Shown: positions 55,587-64,000 of the stretch, one piece after another
How positions within the stretch are numbered: position 1 is the stretch's first letter
Layout: each line of letters opens with the position of its first letter
NCBI RefSeq assembly: GCF_001753165.1
Contig: NZ_CP017448.1
Coordinates: forward strand, 124,001-188,000
Source: Acidihalobacter aeolianus
GTDB lineage: Bacteria; Pseudomonadota; Gammaproteobacteria; DSM-5130; Acidihalobacteraceae
Direction: 5' to 3'
Length of the DNA stretch: 64,000 bases
Program-made: the position numbers and the translations under genes
The notes under the pieces: model-generated
The model's input: the letters and a program-made list of their open reading frames with translations, nothing else
Told to the model about the DNA's origin: nothing
Database searches by the model: none

Positions 55587-57033
55587 TTATCCGTAGGCCA
55601 GTTTCTGATACACCGTTTCAAAGGCCTGAAGTGCACGGCAACCTTTGCCAAAGCCTATCTTGATGTAGCGCGATGTTCGGATGATGCGTGCGGCAACATA
55701 CATCAGCTCTTGCATCACTGTCTTGATCCGTCGCCTTTTCGCTTTGTTGCGTTTCGGAGACGTTGGACCCAACAAGCCGTTTTGCCCAATCCAGCGCAGG
55801 ATATTGTAGGCCAGCACACTGGCTCCCAATACCAACGCATTGGTGGCGAATTTCCCGGAGGGCAAGCGTTCGATATCCATGTCAGTTTTAAATTCGCTGT
55901 GGAACTGTTCCGATGTACCATGATCCGCATAAAGCTGAATGATATCGCCTTCACTGATGTCCAGGCTTGTCCACCATCCTTCAAGATCAATCTCGGGAAC
56001 CAGCAATATCTGCCCCTGTTTATCAAGGGTTCTTTCAGTGAGACGAATGACCTGCCGTACCGAATACTCATCACCTTGCCATTGCCGCGAAACCTGCAGA
56101 CTGAAAGTGGCTATCCGCTTGCCTTCCCGTGGCTCTTCCCATCGTCCTTTTTGTTCCGCAAGCCCAAGCCAATAGGCTTTATCCTGTTTGCGGGGATTCC
56201 ATTTGATGAGGAAATCAACAGGGGACTGGGTTTTATGGTCTTCGCTGTGCTCGAGGATGACGTCGATGTTCTCGATGGAATCGTTGCCACCATCGAGCCT
56301 GAGCAAAAGGGGCTGCGTTGTGATTTCCCGGGCCTGTCGCAAGGTCTTTGCCAGCAAGGCCGGTGTGTCTTTCTGGCAATGCTGCTTGCCTTCACGAAAG
56401 TCAAAGCCGATACAATAGCCTTCCTGGCCGAGGTATACCGCCATGGGGGCAAACCCGTCATGTCCCTTATAGGTTCTCGATACGCCTTCTTTGTGGCTGC
56501 CCGAATTATCCATCGGGGTCACATCGGCATCGATCGGAATATGTCCGGTGGGCAAGGGCCGTAGCGTAGGTTGGATATTGCTCAGAAAATCCCGGCTGGC
56601 TCTCTCGACGATGGGCAAAAAGTGTTCCGCATGTTTATCCATGCGTTGGCGCAGTGTCGCTTCGCAAGGGATGTCATTGATATCCATCGCGCTCATGAAA
56701 TAGAATTCACTCTCAATGGTATTGATGGCCTCAAAATCGCTTTTTCCGATACTCAGTAATGCCAGGTAGCTCTTGATGACATCAGAATGCTTGATGCCAT
56801 GGCGTAACGGGATGCTTGCATCCAGCTGGCTACTCAGCTTCGTGTGGCGTTTTATGGCCTGACCGATCAGTGCCAGGCCACTGTGGCTGATGATATCTGC
56901 ATCTGATTGTTCAATTTTTAAGCGCTTCATTTTTTCACTGACTGAGTGACCTTTTCGAGAGCATCTATTTTAGCAATATAGCCTATAAATTACGGTATTT
57001 ATCACATCATAATGGCCTGCTAAGTTACGGATT
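55546..57033 (-). mobile_element. IS1380-family insertion sequence (ends approximate)
   Basis: An element of about 1.5 kb around one transposase. Candidate ends share CCTGTAACTACGC (left, from about 55546) and CCGTAACTTAGC with GGCC a little further in (right, read inward from about 57030). The match is imperfect and no target duplication is visible, so the boundaries are uncertain. The right end falls in the last codons of the HPP gene. Confidence 0.6.
55587..56930 (-). CDS. IS1380-family transposase
   Basis: This 447-residue DDE transposase has first Asp in PIDADVTPMDNSGSHKEG (about residue 134), second in LLLRLDGGNDS (about 211), and Glu in YADHGTSEQFHSEFKTDMDIERLPSGKF (about 340), the IS1380 catalytic layout. 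AYWLGLAEQKG and the C-terminal LVLGASVLAYNILRWIGQ also fit. It is full length with an intact frame, so the element may be active. Its GC content is well below that of the surrounding chromosome. Confidence 0.93.
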   Translation of the reverse strand: MKRLKIEQSDADIISHSGLALIGQAIKRHTKLSSQLDASIPLRHGIKHSDVIKSYLALLSIGKSDFEAINTIESEFYFMSAMDINDIPCEATLRQRMDKHAEHFLPIVERASRDFLSNIQPTLRPLPTGHIPIDADVTPMDNSGSHKEGVSRTYKGHDGFAPMAVYLGQEGYCIGFDFREGKQHCQKDTPALLAKTLRQAREITTQPLLLRLDGGNDSIENIDVILEHSEDHKTQSPVDFLIKWNPRKQDKAYWLGLAEQKGRWEEPREGKRIATFSLQVSRQWQGDEYSVRQVIRLTERTLDKQGQILLVPEIDLEGWWTSLDISEGDIIQLYADHGTSEQFHSEFKTDMDIERLPSGKFATNALVLGASVLAYNILRWIGQNGLLGPTSPKRNKAKRRRIKTVMQELMYVAARIIRTSRYIKIGFGKGCRALQAFETVYQKLAYG

Positions 57034-57564
57034 CAGGATATTGTTAACCACCAACCCGATCAGCAAAAGAATCATCGGCGCAAGCAATGCCGGGAAGAGC
57101 ACAAAAAAATAACCCATGGCATGAATTTTGGGAGAGCCGATGACGGCTACTAGCGCCGTAGCTCCGCCGGGTGGATGCAGCGTGCGGGTAAGGTGCATAA
57201 CGGTAATGGCCAACCCAACCGCCAAGGCAGCAGCCAAGACGGGCCAACGGCTGAAGACGAGGTAACACGAAACACCCACCAGTGCGGATAACAGATTACC
57301 GCCGATCAGATTACGCGGCTGCGCGAGCGGGCTACGGGGCGCCGCGAAAACCAGTACTGAAGATGCGCCGAGTGAGCCGATCACCAGGATTCGGTCCGTT
57401 CCGTCAAACCATATACTACACAGACCCACTGCCCCGATGCCCAAGACGGAGCCAATAAAAGACCAGAAGAGTTCGCTGGCATTGACGCGTGGTGGTAACT
57501 GGTGACCGCGCCCCCGCCACTTGGCCCAGTAGCGCTGACGCTGTAGTGCCCCAGAGCGGGCCAT
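57025..57564 (-). CDS. HPP-family membrane protein, C-terminus probably altered by IS insertion
   Basis: This 179-residue protein has four hydrophobic helices, with SFIGSVLGIGAVGLCSIW, VIGSLGASSVLVFAAPRSPLAQPRNLIGGN and LTRTLHPPGGATALVAVIG; the last contains the HPP motif. HPP proteins are putative anion (nitrite-related) transporters in cyanobacteria and plastids. The start is the ATG overlapping the stop of the CBS gene by one base. It ends VVNNILNP just inside the likely IS boundary, where family members usually have a short basic/aromatic tail, so the last residues may be lost. Confidence 0.85.
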   Translation of the reverse strand: MARSGALQRQRYWAKWRGRGHQLPPRVNASELFWSFIGSVLGIGAVGLCSIWFDGTDRILVIGSLGASSVLVFAAPRSPLAQPRNLIGGNLLSALVGVSCYLVFSRWPVLAAALAVGLAITVMHLTRTLHPPGGATALVAVIGSPKIHAMGYFFVLFPALLAPMILLLIGLVVNNILNP

Positions 57565-58181
57565 CACAGCACATCCTGGAGGTGAAATCGCTGCAGAAAG
57601 TCTCTCCGTAGGACAACGCCCATGAGACACTGGTTCTCGTCAACAACGGCCAATCGCTGTTCGTCGCGTTCGTGAAAGCCCTTTGCAACCGCCAGCAAGT
57701 CATCTTCCACCCGCAATATCGGTGGAGGGACTGTCATGACAGCAGCGACTTGGGTACGCTCGCAATAGTGCAGGAATTGCTCGTCATGCGCCTGGAGTTC
57801 AAAGACCATGGCAAAAAAAGTGTCTGCGCCGTAGGGTCTGAGAAAATTAGGTTCACTGATGGTCCCAATGACACGCGCAGCATCATCCACAACCGGAAGA
57901 GTGTGTGCGTGTTGCTTCGCCATCTGTTCTGCGGCCGCGGTCAGGCTCAGTTCCGGGCGTAGCGCGGACAGATCTTTCTTTAACAGGGCGCGCACGGACA
58001 AATCGGCAAATAGTCGATCGAAAACATGCGCGTGAGCCAACTGGTAGATTTCACGAAAATCGTCGGGTGTAATATCGAAATATCCGGACATCTCCCGCAT
58101 GGCGGCAAGTATGTCCTCGTCCGGTAGTGAAAAGGCAGTTGACGAACCGGATAGCGTTAAGGTCGTGTCTTTTTCATTCAT
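57564..58181 (-). CDS. CBS-domain protein
   Basis: This 205-residue protein has two CBS repeats (about 80-135 and 150-203: DLSALRPELSLTAAAEQMAKQHAHTLPVVDD and AAVMTVPPPILRVEDDLLAVAKGFHERDEQRLAVVDENQCLMGVVLRRDFL). An N-terminal helical stretch of about 75 residues contains ITPDDFREIYQLAHAHVF. CBS pairs usually bind adenine nucleotides and regulate a partner. Many HPP proteins carry CBS domains fused to them; here the two are separate genes overlapping by one base, so this is probably the regulatory subunit. The ATG at 58181 was chosen; the frame opens earlier. Confidence 0.87.
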   Translation of the reverse strand: MNEKDTTLTLSGSSTAFSLPDEDILAAMREMSGYFDITPDDFREIYQLAHAHVFDRLFADLSVRALLKKDLSALRPELSLTAAAEQMAKQHAHTLPVVDDAARVIGTISEPNFLRPYGADTFFAMVFELQAHDEQFLHYCERTQVAAVMTVPPPILRVEDDLLAVAKGFHERDEQRLAVVDENQCLMGVVLRRDFLQRFHLQDVL

Positions 58182-58264
58182 AAGATAAATAACGCGATGT
58201 GACCTAAACCGATAAAATACATTTTTGATTGACTTCAACTCAATAGGGAGTTTCAGGGTCAGGT

Positions 58265-58277
58265 CTTGCAATCAAGC
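58265..58277 (+). repeat. 13-bp inverted repeat, right copy, in GGGTCAGGTCTTGCAATC sequence
   Basis: CTTGCAATCAAGC, the exact complement of 55031-55043. It sits in a longer run (GGGTCAGGTCTTGCAATC) of a type I recall as a dispersed extragenic sequence near IS200-like/RAYT genes in gammaproteobacteria. It marks the right side of the island. Confidence 0.6.
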
Positions 58278-58367
58278 AGAACTGAAGATGAATGCTTGGT
58301 TTCAACGAAATACACTATATTTTTACGCCAGAATCGTGCTGCCGGACGTTTCGAACCGGGAGAAGCC

Positions 58368-58628
58368 ATGAGCCTCGTCGTCGAACGCCTCTACCGCTAT
58401 CCCGCCAAGGGGCTCAGTCCCGAGGCGCTCGCCGCCGTGCCCCTCGAAGCCGGCCGCTGCCTGCCGCATGATCGCCGTTTCGCGCTTGCGCGCAGCGATT
58501 CGGCTTTCGACCCGATACATCCGGTTCATCTGCCCAAGACCCATTTCTTCATGCTCATGCGTGACGAGTGCCCGACCGAGCTGGAAATCCGTTTCGATGC
58601 CGGCCGCGGCGAGGCCGTCGATTTCTGA
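58368..58628 (+). pseudogene. Truncated MOSC N-terminal domain protein
   Basis: This 86-codon frame starts MSLVVERLYRYPAKGLSPEALAAVPLEAGRCLPHDRRFALAR, the typical start of MOSC-domain (molybdenum cofactor sulfurase-like) proteins of about 240-280 residues. It contains only the beta-barrel N-terminal part and stops after about 86 residues. No remaining MOSC domain is found downstream in any frame before the DUF1127 gene. It is a fragment left at the edge of the island, probably by deletion. A normal ribosome-binding site (GGGAGAAG) is retained. Confidence 0.8.
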
Positions 58629-58651
58629 ATATGCGAAAAATAACGGATAAC

Positions 58652-58900
58652 TCATCGAAGGCCAGCACGGCGTTCTTGCCGCCAGCGTGTCAAGCTGGTG
58701 AGCGCGTCCACGCTCCAGGGCAACGCAATGGCGTCGAGCAGGTCCTGCCGGTGATAGCCAAGATCGTCCAACTGATGGTCGTCGTAAGCCAGTAGCCTTT
58801 CCAGCATTTGGCGCTGCTGCCGGGTTTCCAGCCAGTGTGTTATCCGATGGTGCAGTACAGTGCTCCATCGGTGACGGTGTAAAGGGCCGCGCTGCTTCAT
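58652..58900 (-). CDS. DUF1127 (YjiS-like) small protein
   Basis: This 82-residue protein has a C-terminal DUF1127 motif: WLETRQQRQMLERLLAYDDHQLDDLGYHRQDL (about residues 24-55). Members are small basic proteins, some of which bind RNA or other regulators and affect phosphate and C/N metabolism. It is divergent from a LysR regulator with a perfect palindrome between them, which suggests the LysR protein controls it. The tail after residue 55 is longer than usual. Confidence 0.85.
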   Translation of the reverse strand: MKQRGPLHRHRWSTVLHHRITHWLETRQQRQMLERLLAYDDHQLDDLGYHRQDLLDAIALPWSVDALTSLTRWRQERRAGLR

Positions 58901-59031
58901 GGCAATACTCCCTGCGGTACCCGCCCGATTACGGGCAGGGTTACGGATGTCTGGGTCGATGAAGGTCGCGAACCTTGAGGTGGAGGATGGCGGGTGTTTT
59001 GTGTTAATTCAAACGAAAAGATATACACTTA

Positions 59032-59052
59032 GCTTTCAGTAAAACTGAAAGC
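59032..59052. promoter_or_regulatory. Perfect palindrome at the LysR/DUF1127 divergent promoter
   Basis: GCTTTCAGT-AAA-ACTGAAAGC has 9-bp arms with a 3-nt centre. It ends 7 bp before the LysR ATG. LysR-type proteins usually bind T-N11-A dyads, and this site contains T-N11-A spacings (for example T59036 to A59048). It probably mediates autorepression. Confidence 0.65.
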
Positions 59053-59059
59053 ATCCGCG

Positions 59060-59977
59060 ATGGCGTTACCTCTTAAACCCGACAGCGACCGGATCGAAGA
59101 ACGCAGCGCAATGCCGTTGCTCGATACCGATGTGCTGCAATCGTTTGTGACGATCGCCGAAACAGGGAGTTTTACGCGTGCCGCAAGACAGGTGTTTCGC
59201 ACACCTTCGGCCTTGAGCATGCAGATCAAGCGGCTGGAGGAAACGCTGGGGAAGTCTCTGTTTGTGCGTGAGGCACGCCGAGTCAGTTTAACGCCCGAGG
59301 GCGAATTGCTGCTGGGATACGGCAGACGATTGCTACGACTCAACGAGGAGGCGGTTTCCCAGTTTCTCGCGCCCACGCTCGAAGGTCGCGTGCGTTTCGG
59401 TACCCCCGACGATGTGGGTACGCGAATCCTGCCCGGTGTGCTGGCGCAGTTTGCGCGTAGCCATCCGGCCGTTGAGGTCGACGTGACCATGGGTGCCAGT
59501 CTCGAACTGTTGTCTCAGCTGGATAAGGGCGAACTCGACTTGATTCTGGTGACCGCCGACGGTAACGGTGAGCTGTCAGGCCGGGGAGAGGTGGTGCACA
59601 GCGAGCCCCTGGTCTGGGCCAGTCGCGAGGGCGGTGTCGCCTCACAGCGGACGCCGATTCCTCTTGCACTCGCCAATCATGGCTGTGTCTGGCGCAAGGC
59701 GGCTTTGTCCGCGCTGGACCGGGCGGGTCTGCTTTACCGGATCGCATATACCAGCGAACACTGTGCCGGCCAGGAAGCCGCCATGTTGGCGGATCTCGCC
59801 GTGGCGCCCTTCCCCGCAAGTCTCGTGCGTGCGCCATTGAAGCGTGTCGGTCACGAGGCTGGGCTGCCGCCGCTGAGCGAATACCAGATACGGCTGATAC
59901 CGCGTGCAGGTTGCGGTCAGGCAAGCGAGGCGCTGGCGGGGCACATCACCCATCAATTTCAGGCGTTGCGTCGCTGA
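59060..59977 (+). CDS. LysR-family transcriptional regulator
   Basis: This 305-residue protein has a winged helix (about residues 22-82: LLDTDVLQSFVTIAETGSFTRAARQVFRTPSALSMQIKRLEETLGKSLFVREARRVSLTPEG in pieces) and a C-terminal effector-binding domain (about 105-300). The ATG at 59060 lies 7 bp after a palindrome and lacks a good ribosome-binding site. An in-frame ATG at 59111 (MPLLDTDVLQSF) would give the usual N-terminus and may be the real start. It is divergent from the DUF1127 gene, a recurring pairing. The effector is unknown. Confidence 0.92.
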   Translation: MALPLKPDSDRIEERSAMPLLDTDVLQSFVTIAETGSFTRAARQVFRTPSALSMQIKRLEETLGKSLFVREARRVSLTPEGELLLGYGRRLLRLNEEAVSQFLAPTLEGRVRFGTPDDVGTRILPGVLAQFARSHPAVEVDVTMGASLELLSQLDKGELDLILVTADGNGELSGRGEVVHSEPLVWASREGGVASQRTPIPLALANHGCVWRKAALSALDRAGLLYRIAYTSEHCAGQEAAMLADLAVAPFPASLVRAPLKRVGHEAGLPPLSEYQIRLIPRAGCGQASEALAGHITHQFQALRR

Positions 59978-60196
59978 GGTATGCCCGTCGTTCGGCTGGG
60001 GGTGTGCACTGAGCCCCAAACCGGTGGCAACTGCCCATTCGCGCGTCGGCCACATCGGTGCGGTACCTTACAAACGGTGCGTTCCGATGGCTATGGAACC
60101 CCCGAGAGAGACACCCGGTCGTAATTAGGCATTGTGACGTAACTCGGGACGAAGCCCGGGAAGCGTCCACCCCGAACCACGCAATCAGGAGTAGAT

Positions 60197-61072
60197 ATGA
60201 CCGATCCTGCCGGCTATACCCCTCCGAAGGTCTGGACCTGGGAACGCGAGAACGGCGGTCAATTCGCCAGAATCAACCGGCCGATCGCCGGGGCGACGCA
60301 CGAGAAGGTTCTGCCGGTCGGCAAGCATCCGCTGCAGCTTTATTCGCTGGGCACGCCCAATGGCATCAAGGTCACCATCATGCTGGAGGAGCTGCTGGCG
60401 CTCGGGCATGCGGGGGCGGAGTACGATGCCTGGCTGATCAACATCCTCGAAGGCGAGCAGTTTTCCAGCGGCTTCGTCGAGGTGAATCCCAACTCGAAGA
60501 TTCCGGCGATGCTGGATCGCAGCACGGAGCCGCCGACGCGCGTGTTCGAGTCGGGCTCGATCCTGCTGTATCTGGCGGAGAAATTCGGCGCCTTTCTGCC
60601 GACCGAACATCACAAGCGTACCGAGGCGCTGAACTGGCTATTCTGGCACATGGGCGCCACGGCCGACCTGGGCGGCGGTTTCGGCCACTTCTACGCCTAT
60701 GCGCCGGAGAAGTGGCAGTACCCCATCGACCGCTACGCGATGGAGGTCAAGCGTCAGCTCGACGTGCTCGACCGCAACCTGGCCGAGCGCGAATTCATTG
60801 CCGGCGACGAGTACACCATCGCCGACATGGGCATCTACCCGTGGTACGGCGAGCTGGCGCTGGGCCAGCTGTACGACGCGGGGGAATTTCTCTCGGTGCA
60901 CGAATATCGCAACGTGGTGCGCTGGGCGGAGTCGATCCATGCACGCGAGGCGGTGCGCCGCGGGCGCATGGTCAACCGCATGCGCGGCGAACCCTCGGAA
61001 CAACTCCGCGAGCGCCACGACGCCAGCGATTTCGAGCTGCGGACCGAGGACAAGCTGCAGGGCGGTGAGTGA
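60197..61072 (+). CDS. yghU: YghU-type glutathione S-transferase / disulfide reductase
   Basis: This 291-residue GST of the YghU/YfcG (Nu) class has an N-terminal extension (YTPPKVWTWERENGGQFARINRPIAGATHEKVLPVG) unique to YghU. It is followed by the thioredoxin fold (LQLYSLGTPNGIKVTIMLEELLALG, near residues 46-70, with the Thr-Pro-Asn active-site region), FVEVNPNSKIPAM and FESGSILLYLAEKFG. The helical C-terminal domain ends around residue 270. Family members reduce organic hydroperoxides and disulfides using two bound glutathiones. The ribosome-binding site is AGGAG. Confidence 0.94.
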   Translation: MTDPAGYTPPKVWTWERENGGQFARINRPIAGATHEKVLPVGKHPLQLYSLGTPNGIKVTIMLEELLALGHAGAEYDAWLINILEGEQFSSGFVEVNPNSKIPAMLDRSTEPPTRVFESGSILLYLAEKFGAFLPTEHHKRTEALNWLFWHMGATADLGGGFGHFYAYAPEKWQYPIDRYAMEVKRQLDVLDRNLAEREFIAGDEYTIADMGIYPWYGELALGQLYDAGEFLSVHEYRNVVRWAESIHAREAVRRGRMVNRMRGEPSEQLRERHDASDFELRTEDKLQGGE

Positions 61073-61095
61073 GCGGCCGCGCTTGGAAGCGATGG

Positions 61096-64000
61096 CTACA
61101 GTGAGTTAGCCAGGAATCTATCCAGCGCTTCCGGGCCCAGTGGCCGACTGAAAAGGTATCCCTGGAATTCGTCGCAGCCGACCTGTCTGAGCATTTCTTG
61201 TTGCGATTCGGTTTCGACACCCTCTGCGACGACGCTGAGGTTCAGCGCCTTGGCGAGGCCGACGATGCATTTGATGATCACCAGGGCGTCATGGGTGTGG
61301 CCGAGCTCGCGCACAAAGGTCTGGTCGATCTTGAGCGCATCGACGGGGAATTGGCGTAGGTAGTTCAGGGACGAATAGCCGGTGCCGAAATCATCGATCG
61401 AAAGCTGCATACCCAGATTCTTGAGCGCCCCAAGCTGTGCCAGTGTGGCATTGCCGTTTTCCACAAGCCCGGATTCCGTGAGCTCGATTTCAATCCACTC
61501 CGGGCGTGCGCCGGTTTCCTGAAGCAAACGGCGCATGCGTTCCGCATAATCGATGGAGCGTAATTCGCAGCTTGAGGCGTTGATCGAGATGACGAAGTTG
61601 TCGCTCACGCGTTCTCGCATGGCGAGCCGATGCTGCATCGCGGTGCGTGTCACCCACTCCCCAACGGGGACGATCAGGCCGGTTTCTTCGAGCACGTCGA
61701 TAAATTCACTGGGCGGCACGCGACCGTGTTCCGGACGGTCCCAGCGCAGCAAGGCCTCGGCGCTGGTCACTTCACCCGTTTCGACATCCACGCGAGGTTG
61801 GTATTCGAGAAAGAATTCCTCGCGCTCGATGGCCATACGCAAGGCCGCTTCCAGGGAGAATCGGGCCTGGGCAGCGGTATCTTCGCCGACGGAATAAACC
61901 GCGGTGCGCCGCGCCGGCGCAGACTGGGTCTGCATGTGTGCCGCAAACAAGGCATGCTGGATGAGGTCCTCGACCTTGCGGGAGTGGTCAGGGTAAAGCG
62001 CGATGCCGATCCGTACGTCCAGTTCGGTAAATTCGTTTTCCAGAGGGACCGGTCTGGCCAGATTGTTGCGTATCGTTTGTGCGAGTTCGTGGAGCTCGCC
62101 GGGTGAATTTGCGATCCCGATGATGATGGCGAAATCGTTGTTGCCGATCCGTGCAATATGGTCTGCGAGTCCATCCGTCGGAATGCCAGCCATGCTGAGC
62201 GAGGCAAGGCGTGCGGATACCTCTATGAGTATCTTGTCTCCCGCGGCACGGCCTCTGCGGTCGCTGATCGACGGATAGTTGGCGATGCTGATGGCCACAA
62301 TGGCGCCCTGTTTTCCCAGATCCTCACTGCGCCGAAGTTCCTGACGTGCCCGATCCTCGAACAGGGTGCGGTTAGGGAGCCGGGTCAGTGTGTCCCAGTT
62401 CGCCAGGAAACTGATCTGCTGGTCCTTTTCGATGTTTTCGAGGACCAGCGAGCAGTCGGCTGCCAGTTCGTCGAGCAGGGTCAGCTCCTGGTCGTCAAAG
62501 TAGTCGTGTTCGTGGGCGTACAAGGCAATCGCGCCGATACATGAGCCACGCACCTTGAGCGGAAAGGCAGCGGCCGAATGGATGTCGGCTGCAAGCAGGC
62601 CTTCGCGCCAGGGCTGCAGGCGTGGATCGTGATCGACGTCGTTGGACACCTGATGTTCGCCGGTGCGGATGGCATTGCCGACAAGTCCTCGGCCCTCGGT
62701 GTCGTCGGGATCGAAGCTGACCCGGATCGAACGCACGAATGCTTCGGCCTCACCTTCATGCGCCTTGAGTCGGACGACATTGCTGGACGGCTCGATCATG
62801 CCGACCCATGCGAAGCGCAGCTGTCCCTGCTCAATCACGATACGGCAGGCTTCATGTAGCAGATCTTCACGGTCGCGGATGCGGATGATGGCGCCGTTGA
62901 TGGCGCTGAGTAAGCGGTAGATGCGGTTGAGCCTGGCGATGCGTTGCTGCTGTCTTGCTTGGTCGTGCGTGCGTTTCTCCAGCGCAGTGGCCATGCCGTC
63001 GAAGGTCTGGCCGAGGAATGCGATTTCGCTGGGACCACGCCTGATTCCGCTCCGCACGCTGTAATCGCCGGAGGCAATCCGTGAGGCGCTGTTCGCCAAT
63101 CGTCGAACGGGGCGCAGGATGAGCAGATCGCCGCCATACCACGCAAGCAGCAGGGTTATGAGCGCAAAAATGACCAGTGCGGCGATGTTCCAGTAAAGAG
63201 CGTGTTGCAGGGTGAGCATCTGAGTTGCCATCGGGATAGCGACGATGACGTGCAGTCCGTGTTCATCAACGCGCGTGTCCAAAGGACTCGACGTGACCGC
63301 CCAGTCATGTCCCCTGAGGTGGGTGCGGCCTACCCATGAAGTGGTTTGGAGATGTGTGCGGATGTGCCTAAGCAGCGTCTGCTCCGCATCCGCGGCATCC
63401 TGGGTTTGCGGGTAACTGGCGAGAATGTGCCCGGCTGCATTGACCAGGGTAAGGAATGCGCCATGGGGCAGGTGATCATGCGCTGCGTCGGCTACGAACT
63501 AGGCTGTGGGCATGACGGCGAACAGTATGTGAGACACAGAACCGCTCGCCCCCATGACGGGATAGGTTTCGATCAGAGAAGGTCTGCCCCGCGAAGATCG
63601 GGCGGCACGGTCATTTAGCGTGAATTGCCAGTCTGCACTTACGAGTCTTGCCAGCGGCGTTTCGGCCGCGCCGACCGTGCGCCGGTGCACGGGTAGGGCG
63701 CTGCATAGCAACCTGCCGTTGGGATTGGTGATACCGATATTGGCGAGGCGAGGTTCCTGATCCACAAAGTGACGCAGGTAGCGATCGCAGTGATGCGGCG
63801 AACTGGGCAGTTGGCGTAATCCGGCTAACAGGATCAGGGCCGTGCGCGCCTCTTCGATGGTCTTGAGTTGATTGAGGGCCTCGGTCTGACTGAGTGTGAG
63901 CGCATAGCGTTCGGCTTCGTTACGTACCGCGCTGCGCTCGATCCGGGTGCTGACGAGCATCAGCCCGAAGGCAGGTAGTAGGGCGAGACCCATGAGGGTC
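61096..64000 (-). pseudogene. Membrane sensor with HAMP-GAF-GGDEF-EAL, interrupted by an in-frame TAG; 5' end outside window
   Basis: One long frame runs from beyond the window edge to 61096, broken only by a TAG at 63499-63501. Sequence on both sides is coherent: an N-terminal helix (ALLPAFGLMLVS), a double-Cache-like periplasmic sensor (about 63940-63240), a second helix (ALYWNIAALVIFALITLLLAW), HAMP, GAF (about 62930-62410), a degenerate GGDEF (GNNDF) and an intact EAL domain (SAEALLRW, DDFGTGYSS, EGVE). It is probably a phosphodiesterase. The TAG may be a real nonsense mutation (CAG to TAG fits), a sequencing error, or suppressed. The part after the stop could be re-initiated at 63282. 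Confidence 0.8.

Overview
The window looks like chromosomal DNA of a GC-rich gammaproteobacterium. The order rpmA-rplU / ispB / tRNA-Pro, class I fbp, a split pntAA-pntAB-pntB operon, priA-argS-SPOR, hrpA and hemH are all of gammaproteobacterial type. A NafY/Nif11 operon behind a sigma-54/NifA-type promoter suggests a nitrogen fixer. A PPi-type phosphofructokinase divergent from fbp, a rhodanese and many c-di-GMP proteins would fit a chemolithotroph of the Chromatiales/Ectothiorhodospiraceae kind. That placement is inference, not proof.

Layout. 1-5.1 kb: L27, L21, octaprenyl diphosphate synthase, tRNA-Pro(CGG) with a strong terminator, and a PAS-GAF-GAF-GGDEF-EAL protein. 5.4-16.7 kb: aldo/keto reductase, a b561-like membrane pair, a MazG-like pyrophosphohydrolase, a minus-strand operon (PhzF, class IV aminotransferase, frameshifted LctP-type permease) divergent from a MocR regulator, and leuA with a promoter and two tiny Leu/Arg-rich leader ORFs. 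A PaiB-like protein and a frameshifted acetyltransferase follow. 16.7-27 kb: an AT-richer accessory region holding a class II microcin system. 27-30.3 kb: an ECF42-type sigma factor followed by alternating VOC and DGPF/YCII proteins. 30.5-34.3 kb: fbp / PPi-PFK, a dehydrogenase and an acetyltransferase. 34.4-36.6 kb: rhodanese, monothiol glutaredoxin, BolA, NafY and Nif11. 36.6-55 kb: mostly housekeeping genes (hemH, HNH, pnt, priA, argS, ltaE, tag, PilZ protein, higBA, hrpA). 55-58.4 kb: a lower-GC island with an IS1380-family element, an HPP membrane protein and a CBS protein. 58.4-64 kb: truncated MOSC protein, DUF1127/LysR pair, YghU-type GST, and a GGDEF/EAL receptor interrupted by an in-frame amber codon.

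The most interesting region is the microcin locus at 17.3-26.8 kb. It has a complete dedicated exporter (CvaA-like fusion protein, C39-peptidase ABC transporter, TolC-like protein) around a GG-leader peptide and a small membrane protein. A second, partial copy follows: the 3' end of the ABC gene, a different GG-leader peptide, a different candidate immunity protein and a broken 5' end of the tolC-like gene. The flanks and the peptide leader are conserved between copies, while the mature peptide and immunity protein differ. The second unit is bracketed by 45-bp imperfect direct repeats that contain a hairpin. This looks like a swappable toxin/immunity cassette.

Two regulatory sites stand out. 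A TGT-N10-ACA palindrome about 100 bp upstream of a -24/-12 promoter precedes the rhodanese-grx-bolA-nafY-nif11 operon. A TTGCCA-N17-TATAAA promoter precedes leuA, with a possible leaderless leader peptide. Two frameshifts (LctP, GNAT) and one amber codon may be real decay or sequencing errors; the sequence alone cannot decide.
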